Shown: one piece after another, positions 57,007-64,000 of the stretch
Numbering within the stretch: position 1 is the stretch's first letter
How the letters are laid out: every line of letters starts with the position of its first letter
Assembly: GCF_014646895.1 (NCBI RefSeq)
Contig: NZ_BMOD01000009.1
Location: 117,531-181,530 of the forward strand
Source of the DNA: Deinococcus roseus
Lineage (GTDB): Bacteria; Deinococcota; Deinococci; Deinococcales; Deinococcaceae
Direction of reading: 5' to 3'
Length of the DNA: 64,000 nucleotides
The notes under the pieces: model-generated
Told to the model about the DNA's origin: nothing
Databases searched by the model: none
What the model saw: the letters and a program-made list of their open reading frames with translations, nothing else
Translations under genes and position numbers: made by a program

Positions 57007-57984
57007 TCAGCCCTGACCCACGGTGATCACAATTTTCCCCTGGGTGTGCCCCTCTCCAAAAGACCGCATGGCGTCCTGCAGCTGACTGAGGGGATAGGTT
57101 TTGTTCACCACGGATTTGATGGCCCTGGATTCCAGTTTTTCCCTGAGGAAAGGCAGATCTGCTGCATTGGGTTGCAACGTCAGCACCCCGAATTGCTGGC
57201 CGTCTTTTCTGGACAGCCTGCGACCCTGCAGCAGGGCTTCAAAAATCTGTCTGTTGTCTCCGCCCACCATCACATACCGGCCTTTTTCCTTTAAAGCACG
57301 CTGGTAAGACCGGATGGGCTGGTAGCCATTGATGGCAAGAATCACATCGTAACGCTTCCCTGTGGTGGTGAAATCCTCCCGGGTGTAGTCCAGCACGTGG
57401 TCTGCTCCCAGGCTGCGGGCCAGTTCCACATTGCGGGGGCTGCACACCGCTGTCACTTCTGCCCCATAACTTTTGGCGATCTGCACAGCAAAAGTGCCCA
57501 CTCCTCCTGAAGCCCCCTGGATCAGCACCTGCTGGCCTTTTTGCACTGCTCCCAGGTCCCTCAGGCCCTGAAGCGCCGTGATGCCCGCCAGGGGTGCTGC
57601 AGCGGCTTCCTCAAAACCCAGGTTGATGGGCTTGTGTTCCAGCAGGCTTTCCGGTACACAGACGTACTCTGCAAAAGCTCCCTCCTTGAAATGGGTGAGG
57701 GCTCCAAAAACCGATTCTCCAACCTGGAAACGTTGCACCTTGCTTCCCACAGCTTCCACCCGACCTGCCAGGTCCCTGCCGAGAATGGACTGCCTGGGGC
57801 GAAAAAGTCCAGAATTCAGACGCACCAGGAAGATGTTTGCGGTCAGAAGACGCCAGTCTGCAGAGTTGATGGAAGCCGCATGAACCCGCACCAGCACCTC
57901 GTTTTCACGTGGGGTGGGTTTTTCCAGCTGTTTGAGGTGCAACACTTCAGGGGTGCCGTATCGGGTGTAAACCATTGCCTGCAT
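57007..57984 (-). CDS. MDR-family quinone oxidoreductase-like protein (zinc-less)
   Basis: 325 residues from the ATG at 57984 (AAGGTGG upstream). GroES-like N-terminal domain (VLVRVHAASINSADWRLL near 32-49; GRDLAGRVEAVG), NADPH-binding Rossmann fold LIQGASGGVGTFAVQIAKSYGAEVTAV (key part GASGGVGTFAVQ), no structural zinc cysteines. It belongs with zeta-crystallin/YhdH-like reductases of quinones or enones. Confidence 0.9.
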   Translation of the reverse strand: MQAMVYTRYGTPEVLHLKQLEKPTPRENEVLVRVHAASINSADWRLLTANIFLVRLNSGLFRPRQSILGRDLAGRVEAVGSKVQRFQVGESVFGALTHFKEGAFAEYVCVPESLLEHKPINLGFEEAAAAPLAGITALQGLRDLGAVQKGQQVLIQGASGGVGTFAVQIAKSYGAEVTAVCSPRNVELARSLGADHVLDYTREDFTTTGKRYDVILAINGYQPIRSYQRALKEKGRYVMVGGDNRQIFEALLQGRRLSRKDGQQFGVLTLQPNAADLPFLREKLESRAIKSVVNKTYPLSQLQDAMRSFGEGHTQGKIVITVGQG

Positions 57985-58007
57985 AAACCATCCACCTTTT
58001 TTGACAT

Positions 58008-58036
58008 GCAACCGGGATGGGTTTCACCCCGGTTGC
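58008..58036. terminator. Stem-loop upstream of the quinone oxidoreductase gene
   Basis: GCAACCGGG (58008-58016) / CCCGGTTGC (58028-58036), 9 bp perfect, 11-nt loop, no T-run. Lies between DUF4386 and the oxidoreductase on the minus strand; possible weak terminator or attenuator. Confidence 0.45.
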
Positions 58037-58075
58037 AGAGAGGGCCATTTCCGTGCTGGATGCTGCCAGCAACCT

Positions 58076-58795
58076 TCAGGAGATCTGGGGTTTCAGAGCA
58101 ACGTCCTGCCATTTGCGGGTCACGGTGGGATTGAAACCCCGGACCATCAGCCACACCGCGAGGCTCATTTCATAAAGGAACACGGGCAGTGCAGCAATGG
58201 CGCCGGGCAGAGAGGTCTGTCCATAAAACCCGTAAATCACCAGCACAGAAGACACAAAAATCAGGGGGCCACCCAGCAATCCCAGCACCGCAATGGGGCG
58301 GGGCACCAGTCCAGAGCGGTACCAGATCCAGCCCAACATCAGGGTACTGACCCCCAGCGAGGTGTTGGGACCCAGCAGAAAAGTCCAGTCGTGTACGGCC
58401 ACCAGCATGCGAGACACCGCCAGCAGGGATTGGGAATCTTGAACGCCTGACACAGGAAATTCCAGACCCAGGGTCAGCGCAGACAGCATCCCGATGATCC
58501 CCACAATCACAATGGTGGACTCCAGCAGCCTGAAACACACATACCCGATGGCCAGCGTTTCGCTGTACCTCCGCACCACCGGAAACATCAGGATGGAAAT
58601 GCCAATCATGGACAGGCACAGCAGGATTTCCATGAAAACAGCTGTGGCAATCTGGGCTTCCTGGGGAACACCAGAAATCACGTAATCTTTATGACCCAGA
58701 ATCGGTGCGTAAAGCACCAGCCCGATGATGGAGGTCACGGCAGCAAAAAGAAACAAAAATCCAACAAGCCTTGCACGGTTCAGGGGAGACAACAT
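58076..58795 (-). CDS. DUF4386 integral membrane protein
   Basis: 239 residues from the ATG at 58795, chosen because AAAGGA lies six bases upstream; an ATG at 58810 overlaps the previous stop. Six hydrophobic segments are visible, with the family pattern RLVGFLFLFAAVTSIIG at the start and LLGPNTSLGVSTLMLGWIWYRSGLVPR (core LMLGWIWYRSGLVPR) in the middle. Function unknown. Confidence 0.85.
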   Translation of the reverse strand: MLSPLNRARLVGFLFLFAAVTSIIGLVLYAPILGHKDYVISGVPQEAQIATAVFMEILLCLSMIGISILMFPVVRRYSETLAIGYVCFRLLESTIVIVGIIGMLSALTLGLEFPVSGVQDSQSLLAVSRMLVAVHDWTFLLGPNTSLGVSTLMLGWIWYRSGLVPRPIAVLGLLGGPLIFVSSVLVIYGFYGQTSLPGAIAALPVFLYEMSLAVWLMVRGFNPTVTRKWQDVALKPQIS

Positions 58796-58806
58796 CAACA
58801 ATCCTT

Positions 58807-59070
58807 TCATTCCTGTGAGGGGGAAGGGCTTTCCAGCCGTTGCAGGGAAACCAGGGGCAAACCCACATCCCGCAGTTTTCTGAGCAGACCGTACAGGGCA
58901 GCCTGGTCTTCCAGAAATCCCGTCAGCAGGGTTTCTCCAGATGGGGTTTCACGAACGGTCAGGCCATCAAACCAGCCAGACCATGCGTTTCCCAGTGCGC
59001 CCTGCACCCGGATCTGGTAGATTTCTCCTTGCAGCAAGGTCATGGGCGGTTCTTCAGGTTTGGGGCTCAT
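58807..59070 (-). CDS. Small hypothetical protein
   Basis: 87 residues. AGGAG lies ten bases upstream of the ATG. The sequence (IYQIRVQGALGNAWSGWFDGLTV, then LLTGFLEDQAALYGLLRKLRDVGLPL) matches a widespread uncharacterised small family that often precedes DUF4386 genes. Pattern: a three-stranded sheet plus one helix. It overlaps or abuts the DUF4386 gene, so they form an operon. Confidence 0.75.
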   Translation of the reverse strand: MSPKPEEPPMTLLQGEIYQIRVQGALGNAWSGWFDGLTVRETPSGETLLTGFLEDQAALYGLLRKLRDVGLPLVSLQRLESPSPSQE

Positions 59071-59222
59071 GGCATGACAGCTCCTGCAACAGGACCATCA
59101 GGCATCCTGTTCTGTGGGGTTGGGTTTGAGGGGAAGGGGTTTGCTGGTGGGCTGGCTCAGGCTTTCTCTCTGCCAGTGACTTCATGTTAGCCAGAACAGG
59201 GTGTCCGGCAACAGACACCAAA

Positions 59223-59276
59223 GTGTTGTTCGGGGGTGTTGCTCGGGTGGGGTGAGGTGTTGCTCGGGTGGTGTTG
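59223..59276. repeat. GTGTTGCTCGGG tandem repeat
   Basis: Three imperfect units beginning GTGTTG(T/C)TCGGG at 59223, 59236 and 59257. Confidence 0.75.
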
Positions 59277-59292
59277 GTGAAAAACCAAAAGG

Positions 59293-59322
59293 AAAAGGGC
59301 CTCCAGATCTGGAAGCCCTTTT
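59293..59322 (-). terminator. Terminator-like hairpin after the second SDR gene
   Basis: AAAAGGGC / GCCCTTTT arms with an inner TCCAGATCTGGA palindrome and one C-A mismatch; T-rich on both sides. It follows the SDR gene and repeat copy 2 on the minus strand. Confidence 0.75.
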
Positions 59323-59342
59323 GAAGGTGTTGATTGGTGAAA

Positions 59343-59460
59343 GTTGATCCGTGAAATGGCAGGATTCCTGTCCATCTTCCCATTTTAAGAAACACCCCTC
59401 AGAGAGAAACATCAGAGAGAAACATCAGAAAGAAAACCTCTTGTGCTTCTGTCAAAGGCT
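59343..59460 (-). repeat. Dispersed hairpin repeat, copy 2
   Basis: It shares the ends GTTGATCCGTGAAATGG and CTTCTGTCAAAGGCT with copy 1 (17119-17210) and a partly conserved hairpin. An internal 13-bp tandem duplication (AGAGAGAAACATC twice) makes it longer. It starts 16 bp beyond the SDR stop codon. Confidence 0.75.
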
Positions 59461-59475
59461 TTAAAGGTGTTGAGT

Positions 59476-60366
59476 TTAGCTGGCCTGAACGGTTCCGTCG
59501 GCAATTCGAGTGAAATCCTGCCAGTGGGTCAGGTCCTGCAAACGTCCTTGTAGCGTAGAACGCACGGCTTGCAGGGCCGCTGCTCCCAGCACCAGTCTTG
59601 CAGGAGGGGTGGGCTGGTCCAGCGCGGCCAGGACAGCAGCAGCCAGGTCTTCGGGTTTCAGAAATGCAGTGGCTGGAAGGGCACCGATGCCCTGCTGCAC
59701 CTGCCTTACGGTGGCGTCGTAGTCTTCAATGGGGGTTGCAACCTGCAGGTTGGCCAGGAAAGGGGTGGCGGTCAGGCCGGGTTCCAGCAACGTCACCTGG
59801 ATGCCCAGATGAGCCACTTCTTCACGCAGGGCATCGGTCAGGCCTTCCAGGGCATGTTTGGTGGCGGCCAGGAGGCCCACCCCTGCATGGGAGGTGAGGC
59901 CATACACACTGGATCCCTGCAGGATGTGTCCTGAACGCTGCCGACGCAACACAGGCAGCACAGCCCTCAGCACATTGCTGGCCCCGAAAACATTGGTGTC
60001 AAAAAGGTCCCGAAGTTGCTGGTCGCTGGCTTCTTCCACCCCTCCAAAGAGTCCATAAGCTGCATTGTTGGCCAACACGTCAAGGCGTCCAAAATGGTCC
60101 ACGGCTTGCTGAATGGCAATCTTCACAGCCTGCTGGTCTTTCACATCAAAACCCAGGGGAAGCACCTGATCGGGGAAGGCTGCAAGAAGGTCTGCATTGG
60201 CAGAGAGGGTGCGGGCTGCTGCTGCCACTTTTTCTCCCCTGTTCAGGGCAGCAAGGGCGAGATGCCGTCCAATGCCACTGGAAGCGCCAGTGATGAGCCA
60301 GATTCTGTTGGATGGGGTACTGGATGAGGTGTTGCTGGATGGATGGGGAATGAATGTGCCTTTCAT
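59476..60366 (-). CDS. SDR-family oxidoreductase
   Basis: 296 residues. I start at 60366 because a complete promoter places the transcript start there (TATGCT ends seven bases before). Cofactor site WLITGASSGIGRHLALAAL (near 25-41), NNAAYG (near 106), SSVYGLTSHAG ... ATKHALEG catalytic Ser/Tyr-region (Lys in ATKHA). The usual YxxxK is altered: the Lys in TKHALEG is preceded by LLAA rather than a clear Tyr, so activity should be checked. The longer N-terminus is Ser/Thr-rich. Divergent from the CGNR gene. Confidence 0.86.
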   Translation of the reverse strand: MKGTFIPHPSSNTSSSTPSNRIWLITGASSGIGRHLALAALNRGEKVAAAARTLSANADLLAAFPDQVLPLGFDVKDQQAVKIAIQQAVDHFGRLDVLANNAAYGLFGGVEEASDQQLRDLFDTNVFGASNVLRAVLPVLRRQRSGHILQGSSVYGLTSHAGVGLLAATKHALEGLTDALREEVAHLGIQVTLLEPGLTATPFLANLQVATPIEDYDATVRQVQQGIGALPATAFLKPEDLAAAVLAALDQPTPPARLVLGAAALQAVRSTLQGRLQDLTHWQDFTRIADGTVQAS

Positions 60367-60367
60367 G

Positions 60368-60402
60368 GTTATGAGCATAACGATTTAGAACATAACAGTC
60401 AA
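60368..60402 (-). promoter_or_regulatory. SDR promoter with GTTATG operator boxes
   Basis: Minus-strand TTGACT (60402-60397), a 17-bp spacer and TATGCT (60379-60374), then seven bases to the ATG at 60366. An inverted repeat GTTATG-AG-CATAAC (60368-60381) covers the -10, and a third CATAAC lies at 60391-60396 between -10 and -35. Strong candidate for a repressor site. Confidence 0.8.
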
Positions 60403-60457
60403 GCCCTGAACATCCCTCCCCTGAGACCTGCATCACTGTGGTCCTGCAGGTGTCCCG

Positions 60458-60473
60458 TAAAATGGTCCTCATG
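60458..60473 (+). promoter_or_regulatory. -10 box of leaderless CGNR gene
   Basis: TAAAAT at 60458-60463 ends seven bases before the ATG at 60471. Confidence 0.5.
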
Positions 60474-61085
60474 GTCAGCACCCCCTCCAGCACTTCTGCA
60501 ACCTCCTCCCACCTGCAGCCCAGCCTTGCAGCGGAACAGGTGCTGGCTTTCGTGAACACCCGCGCCAACAAACTGCAACCCGAACAGTTCCCAGACGCTG
60601 TAACCCTGGAACGCTGGTTGCAAGAACACCAGTTGATGAATCCAGAAGATGTCCTGACAGACACAGACCTGCAAGAAGCCTTGCAGCTCAGGGCAGCGCT
60701 GGTGGTGGTGCTGCTCTCGCATCTGGAAGACCCTGAAGCTGTTGCGCCAGAAGACCTGCAGCAGGCCACAGCCCACCTGCACCATCTGGCCAGAAGCCAT
60801 CCCCTGATTTCGCTGATTTCTGACACAGAAGTCTCACTGGTGCCTGCACGCTCGGGAGGTTCTGCAGCCCTGGGACGGCTGCTGGGCCTGATCACCGAAC
60901 TGGTCCTGACTGGACGCTGGAACCGCCTGAAAGCCTGCCGCAACGACGGCTGCCAGAACGGTTTCTACGACCGCACCCGCAACGGGGCAGGCACCTTCTG
61001 CAGCCAGAATCCCTGCGGAGCCCTGATGGCTATGCGGGCCTACCGCAAACGCAAACAGCAAACGCAACAAGTCCCCGAATCCTGA
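60471..61085 (+). CDS. CGNR zinc-finger / ABATE-domain protein
   Basis: 204 residues. The N-terminal ABATE-like helical domain is EQVLAFVNTRANKLQPEQFPD (key VNTRA near 29). The C-terminal CGNR zinc finger is LKACRNDGCQNGFYDRTRNG, then FCSQNPCGALMAMRAYRKRK. All four Cys are present (C..C..C..C), but the name-giving CGNR is CGAL here. Members are probable transcription regulators. The gene faces the SDR gene across about 100 bp with GTTATG boxes, so it may control that gene. Confidence 0.85.
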   Translation: MVSTPSSTSATSSHLQPSLAAEQVLAFVNTRANKLQPEQFPDAVTLERWLQEHQLMNPEDVLTDTDLQEALQLRAALVVVLLSHLEDPEAVAPEDLQQATAHLHHLARSHPLISLISDTEVSLVPARSGGSAALGRLLGLITELVLTGRWNRLKACRNDGCQNGFYDRTRNGAGTFCSQNPCGALMAMRAYRKRKQQTQQVPES

Positions 61086-61110
61086 CCGGAGTCCAGCAAA
61101 CCAGAGTCCA

Positions 61111-63747
61111 TCAGATCAGGCCCAGCCCTCTGGCACGGGCAATGGCCTCGGTGCGGCTTTTGACTTGCAATTTGCCAAAAATGTTGCGGTTGTGGCCCTT
61201 CACAGTGTCCAGCGCCAGGAAAAGGCGTTCTCCAATTTGCTGGTTGGACAGCCCCTGGGCCACCAGTTGCAGGATTTGCAATTCACGTCCGCTCAGGGCT
61301 TCAAGAGAAAAATCTGGCTGCAGCACCCCTGCAGTGCCCGCCTCACCGAAAGCATCCAGCACCCGCTGCACATGGGTCTGAATTTCGCTGGACTGGCGTT
61401 CTTTCACCTTGCGCAGCAGGCCCAGCATGGGAGACCCTGCCTCCAGAAACATGCGAATGCTGCCTTCAGGTGCCGTTTGCACCAGCACAGAAACCAGCAC
61501 CTGTTCTGCAGCTTGCTGACCCAGCAGGTGCAGGGCTGCCACCTGCAGGCAAGTCAATTCCAGCCTGGTTCTGTGCAACCCCTGTTCTTCCAGCAGTTTC
61601 AGCAGAGGACCCAGCAATTCCAGAGCCGCCGCTGCCTTTTTCTGGGCCAGCAAAACCGCAATCTGGCACTGGGCATCCTGCAGCACATCTGTGTGTCGAG
61701 CAGCTTCATCCAGATTTCCCTGCTGCAAAAGCAACTTCACCCGCAAAGCCTGCAATTCTGGCAGACGGTGCGCAAAACCCTGGCGGGCAGCCAGCTCACA
61801 GCGCAACCAGCGGGTTTCTGCCCCCGAGACATCCTGCTGGGCCATCTGCACCTGAACCAGCAGCATCTCAGAAAGCAAAAACCGATCAATGGCCTGATCG
61901 TACTGTCGAGACAGCATCAGGCTCTGTTCCCCATGGTGCTGCGCAGCCTGCAGATCGTTGCGCTGCAGGGCAATCTGGGCCAGACCCAGGTGGGCATCTG
62001 CAGCATTGGGAAGCGCCGGATCCCCTGAAAGCTGCACCGCCCGCCAGAACGTCTGGGATGCAGCATTCAACTGGTGTTGCAGCTCCTGCACCATCCCCAG
62101 ACCTGTCAGGCACAAAATCACCGAAAAGGTGTCCTGCACCGACTGGCTGAAGGTCAAAGCCTGCTGGAACAGTTGCCCTGCCCTTGCAGGTTCTCCCTGC
62201 ATGCCCAGTGCACAGGCCCGCCCCCACAAGGCTGCTGCGCGAAAAGGAAGGTTGTCTGGAGACAGCATTTCCAGGGCCTTTTCAGAATGCTGCATCACCT
62301 CCTGAAAGCGGTACCGGGTCAGGGCCAGGGTGGAACGCATGGCCGACAGTTGCCCCAGCATGTTGTGCTTTTCTGGCGTGTCTGGTGCGTGTTGCAACGC
62401 ATCTTCAGCAATCTGGATGTGCTCTGCCACGCCAGAAGTCTGACCGCGCACCAGCAAAAAAGAAGCTTTCATGGCAGACAGCAGCGGTCTGCGCTGCAGT
62501 GCAGGAACAGGCACAGACGCCATCCATTCCAGCACCCGGTCCACCGCACCACGCAAATGCAGTGGAATGGTGCCCTCCAGCAGCAGCTTTTCTGCACGGT
62601 CCAGGTCTCTGGCTGCACAGGCGTGCTCAAAAGCCTCCATGCCCAGGCCCTGCTCCTCATACCACTGGCTGGCCCGCACATGCAAATCTGCAAAAGTGGA
62701 CTGGTTTGTGTGATCCGGGGTGTGCTGCAGGGTGTGCTGCAACCTCTGCCGCAAAAGCCCAGCAAACAGGTGATGATAGCGGTACCAGCGCTTTTCGGCG
62801 TCCAGGGGCACCAGAAACAAATTGGCCCGTTCCAGGTGTTCCAGCACCCCACTGGCAACCCCTGCTTGCATCCCCATCACCGCTGCACAGAGAGGGCCAC
62901 ACATGCGTTGCAGAATGGAGGTGTGCAGCAAAAACCGTTGCACTTCTGGAGTTTGCTGCTGCAAAACCTCCTCCAGCAGGTAATCCAGCACAAACCGGTG
63001 GTTCCCGGTGAACGCTGCAATTCTGGTTTGCGGATCTGGCTGCCCCTGCAAAGACAGGGCCGCCAGTTGCAATCCAGCAATCCAGCCTTCTGTGCGGTGC
63101 TCCAGGGCCTCCACCTCTGCAGAAGTCAGGGACAGTCCCATGCATTCGGTCAGGAAATCCCTGGCTTCCTGCAAGGTGAACCGCAAATCGGACAGCCGGA
63201 TCTCATTCAGTTTGCCTTTGCTGCGCAAACGGGCCAGAGGAAGCGCCGGGTCTTCCCTGCTGGCCATCACCAGATGCATCTGCACCGGAAGATGCTCTGC
63301 CAGGAAAGTCAGGGCCTGACCTGCCTGGGGATCGTCCAGCACATGACAGTCGTCCAGCACCAGCACAAAAGGCTGAGGGATTTCAGCCAGAGCGTTGACC
63401 AGTGCAGTGAGCAGTGCAGGCAGTGCAGGCCGCTGAGGGGCCTGCAGGGCTTCCAGCAACCTGTCGCCAGCCTGGGGAAACAGGGTCTGCAAAGCAGCGA
63501 TCACCCCTGTGATCAGACGGCCCACCTCATTGTCCGTGGCATCCAGCGACAACCACGCCACTGGACGGCCACACCCGGCCACCCAGTGGCTGACCAGTGT
63601 GGTCTTGCCCGAACCTGCCGAGGCAGACACCACCGTCAGGCGACACCCTGCATCCAGACCCGCCTGCAGTTTCTGCAGCAGATGAACGCGCTGCACCAGT
63701 TGAGGGCCAGCATCTGGGCGGTGCAATTTTGTGGTCAGGATCAACAT
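61111..63747 (-). CDS. MalT-like LuxR-family ATP-dependent regulator
   Basis: 878 residues of the STAND/LAL class. N-terminal NTPase with Walker A SASAGSGKTT (41-50) and Walker B FVLVLDDCHVLDD (near 128-140), helical TPR-like middle region (about 400-780) and a C-terminal LuxR helix-turn-helix (LSGRELQILQLVAQGLSNQQIGERLF; TVKGHNRNIFGKL). The ATG at 63747 has AAGGGGA upstream; an extension to 63858 lacks support. Relatives switch on by binding ATP plus a small inducer, as MalT does with maltotriose. The target may be the secreted-protein gene starting at 63960. Confidence 0.92.
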   Translation of the reverse strand: MLILTTKLHRPDAGPQLVQRVHLLQKLQAGLDAGCRLTVVSASAGSGKTTLVSHWVAGCGRPVAWLSLDATDNEVGRLITGVIAALQTLFPQAGDRLLEALQAPQRPALPALLTALVNALAEIPQPFVLVLDDCHVLDDPQAGQALTFLAEHLPVQMHLVMASREDPALPLARLRSKGKLNEIRLSDLRFTLQEARDFLTECMGLSLTSAEVEALEHRTEGWIAGLQLAALSLQGQPDPQTRIAAFTGNHRFVLDYLLEEVLQQQTPEVQRFLLHTSILQRMCGPLCAAVMGMQAGVASGVLEHLERANLFLVPLDAEKRWYRYHHLFAGLLRQRLQHTLQHTPDHTNQSTFADLHVRASQWYEEQGLGMEAFEHACAARDLDRAEKLLLEGTIPLHLRGAVDRVLEWMASVPVPALQRRPLLSAMKASFLLVRGQTSGVAEHIQIAEDALQHAPDTPEKHNMLGQLSAMRSTLALTRYRFQEVMQHSEKALEMLSPDNLPFRAAALWGRACALGMQGEPARAGQLFQQALTFSQSVQDTFSVILCLTGLGMVQELQHQLNAASQTFWRAVQLSGDPALPNAADAHLGLAQIALQRNDLQAAQHHGEQSLMLSRQYDQAIDRFLLSEMLLVQVQMAQQDVSGAETRWLRCELAARQGFAHRLPELQALRVKLLLQQGNLDEAARHTDVLQDAQCQIAVLLAQKKAAAALELLGPLLKLLEEQGLHRTRLELTCLQVAALHLLGQQAAEQVLVSVLVQTAPEGSIRMFLEAGSPMLGLLRKVKERQSSEIQTHVQRVLDAFGEAGTAGVLQPDFSLEALSGRELQILQLVAQGLSNQQIGERLFLALDTVKGHNRNIFGKLQVKSRTEAIARARGLGLI

Positions 63748-63959
63748 GTTTCCCCTTGTGTGTCTTCTCCATACTGCCATGTCGTGCAGAATCTGTGCAG
63801 AAAGTGCAGCCTGGATCCAGGGAAAGGCCAGAAATTTTTCTACACAGGATCTTAACAAGGTGCAAAAAAGACCTTAAAACCCCTGGCGCATACTGCCTTT
63901 CAAGGTGAACAGCACCGGAAGCCCGACCTTCCCTGCCACCCCCGAAAGGAAAAACCAAC

Positions 63960-64000
63960 ATGAAAACCAACCTGCTGAAAACCATCACCACCACCCTCCT
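63960..64000 (+). CDS. Start of an exported protein, 3' truncated by window edge
   Basis: ATG at 63960 with AAAGGA nine bases upstream. Visible peptide MKTNLLKTITTTL: a short basic start running into what looks like a signal-peptide core. Divergent from the MalT-like regulator, which may control it. Product cannot be named. Confidence 0.6.
   Translation, partial: MKTNLLKTITTTL

Larger units (their letters stand above)
59071..59475. other. Intergenic region (405 bp) with repeats and hairpin
   Basis: No gene. From left it holds the start region of the small-protein operon (59071-59222), a GTGTTGCTCGGG tandem repeat, a terminator-like hairpin (59293-59322) and copy 2 of the dispersed hairpin repeat (59343-59460). 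Confidence 0.65.

Noticed and set aside
62074..63855. A 593-codon plus-strand open frame opposite the MalT-like regulator
   Set aside because: The Gln/His/Pro-rich product mirrors the Leu/Gln-rich TPR region on the other strand; no start site or family.

Overview
The window reads as chromosomal DNA of a moderate-GC bacterium of the Deinococcus lineage. This is an inference from several features. GlnRS has a C-terminal GatB/Yqey extension. A TerD/DUF475/TerB stress cluster is present. DUF892 and acidic hydrophilic stress proteins occur, as do TolC-type proteins typical of a diderm envelope. A large share of genes have a -10 box ending 5-7 nt before the start codon (leaderless mRNAs), mixed with genes carrying strong GGAGG ribosome binding sites. 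I see no tRNA, rRNA, CRISPR array, prophage or intact insertion sequence.

Layout. 1-7787: a co-directional tellurium-resistance-type (Ter) cluster: TerD (partial), TerD, DUF475/TerC-like membrane protein, then a compact module of ATP-grasp, PRTase-TRSP, HAD phosphatase, PRTase-PELOTA (StiP family), TerB and HpcH/CitE-like lyase. 7.9-17.9 kb: small leaderless genes and a general-stress set (SDR, DUF892 ferritin-like protein, two acidic/hydrophilic proteins, MalZ-like glycosidase, FAD-Rieske oxidoreductase, a possible RhiA-like protein, a P-loop kinase, hemolysin III). 18.2-31.4 kb: eleven minus-strand genes forming a near-complete reductive pyrimidine-catabolism locus. In order of action these are PreT/PreA (uracil/thymine to dihydropyrimidine), dihydropyrimidinase, N-carbamoyl-beta-alanine amidase, omega-aminotransferase and (methyl)malonate-semialdehyde dehydrogenase, with a SsuABC/NMT1-type ABC importer and a PucR regulator.

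31.9-42.9 kb: a diguanylate cyclase, two secreted proteins, an FMN reductase, a GH32 fructosidase with an overlapping acetyltransferase, YbjN, a HigBA-like toxin-antitoxin pair, a PadR-DUF4180 regulator and an APH-like phosphotransferase. 43.1-50.4 kb: one operon for a MacAB-type efflux system with two different TolC-family proteins, followed by two secreted low-complexity proteins. 50.5-64 kb: pdxY, glnS, glpK, an ArsR-like regulator, a quinone oxidoreductase, DUF4386, a second SDR divergent from a CGNR zinc-finger protein, a MalT-like LuxR regulator and the start of a secreted protein.

The most unusual non-gene content is a dispersed heptanucleotide-repeat element (GCCGAGG / GCAGAAG / GCCCAGA units) present at six sites. 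At two of them it is translated: inside glnS and as the C-terminus of the diguanylate cyclase. Also present are GGGCGAGGC palindromes in two intergenic gaps of the pyrimidine locus, a two-copy hairpin repeat downstream of two unrelated genes, and paired operators over the toxin-antitoxin promoter.
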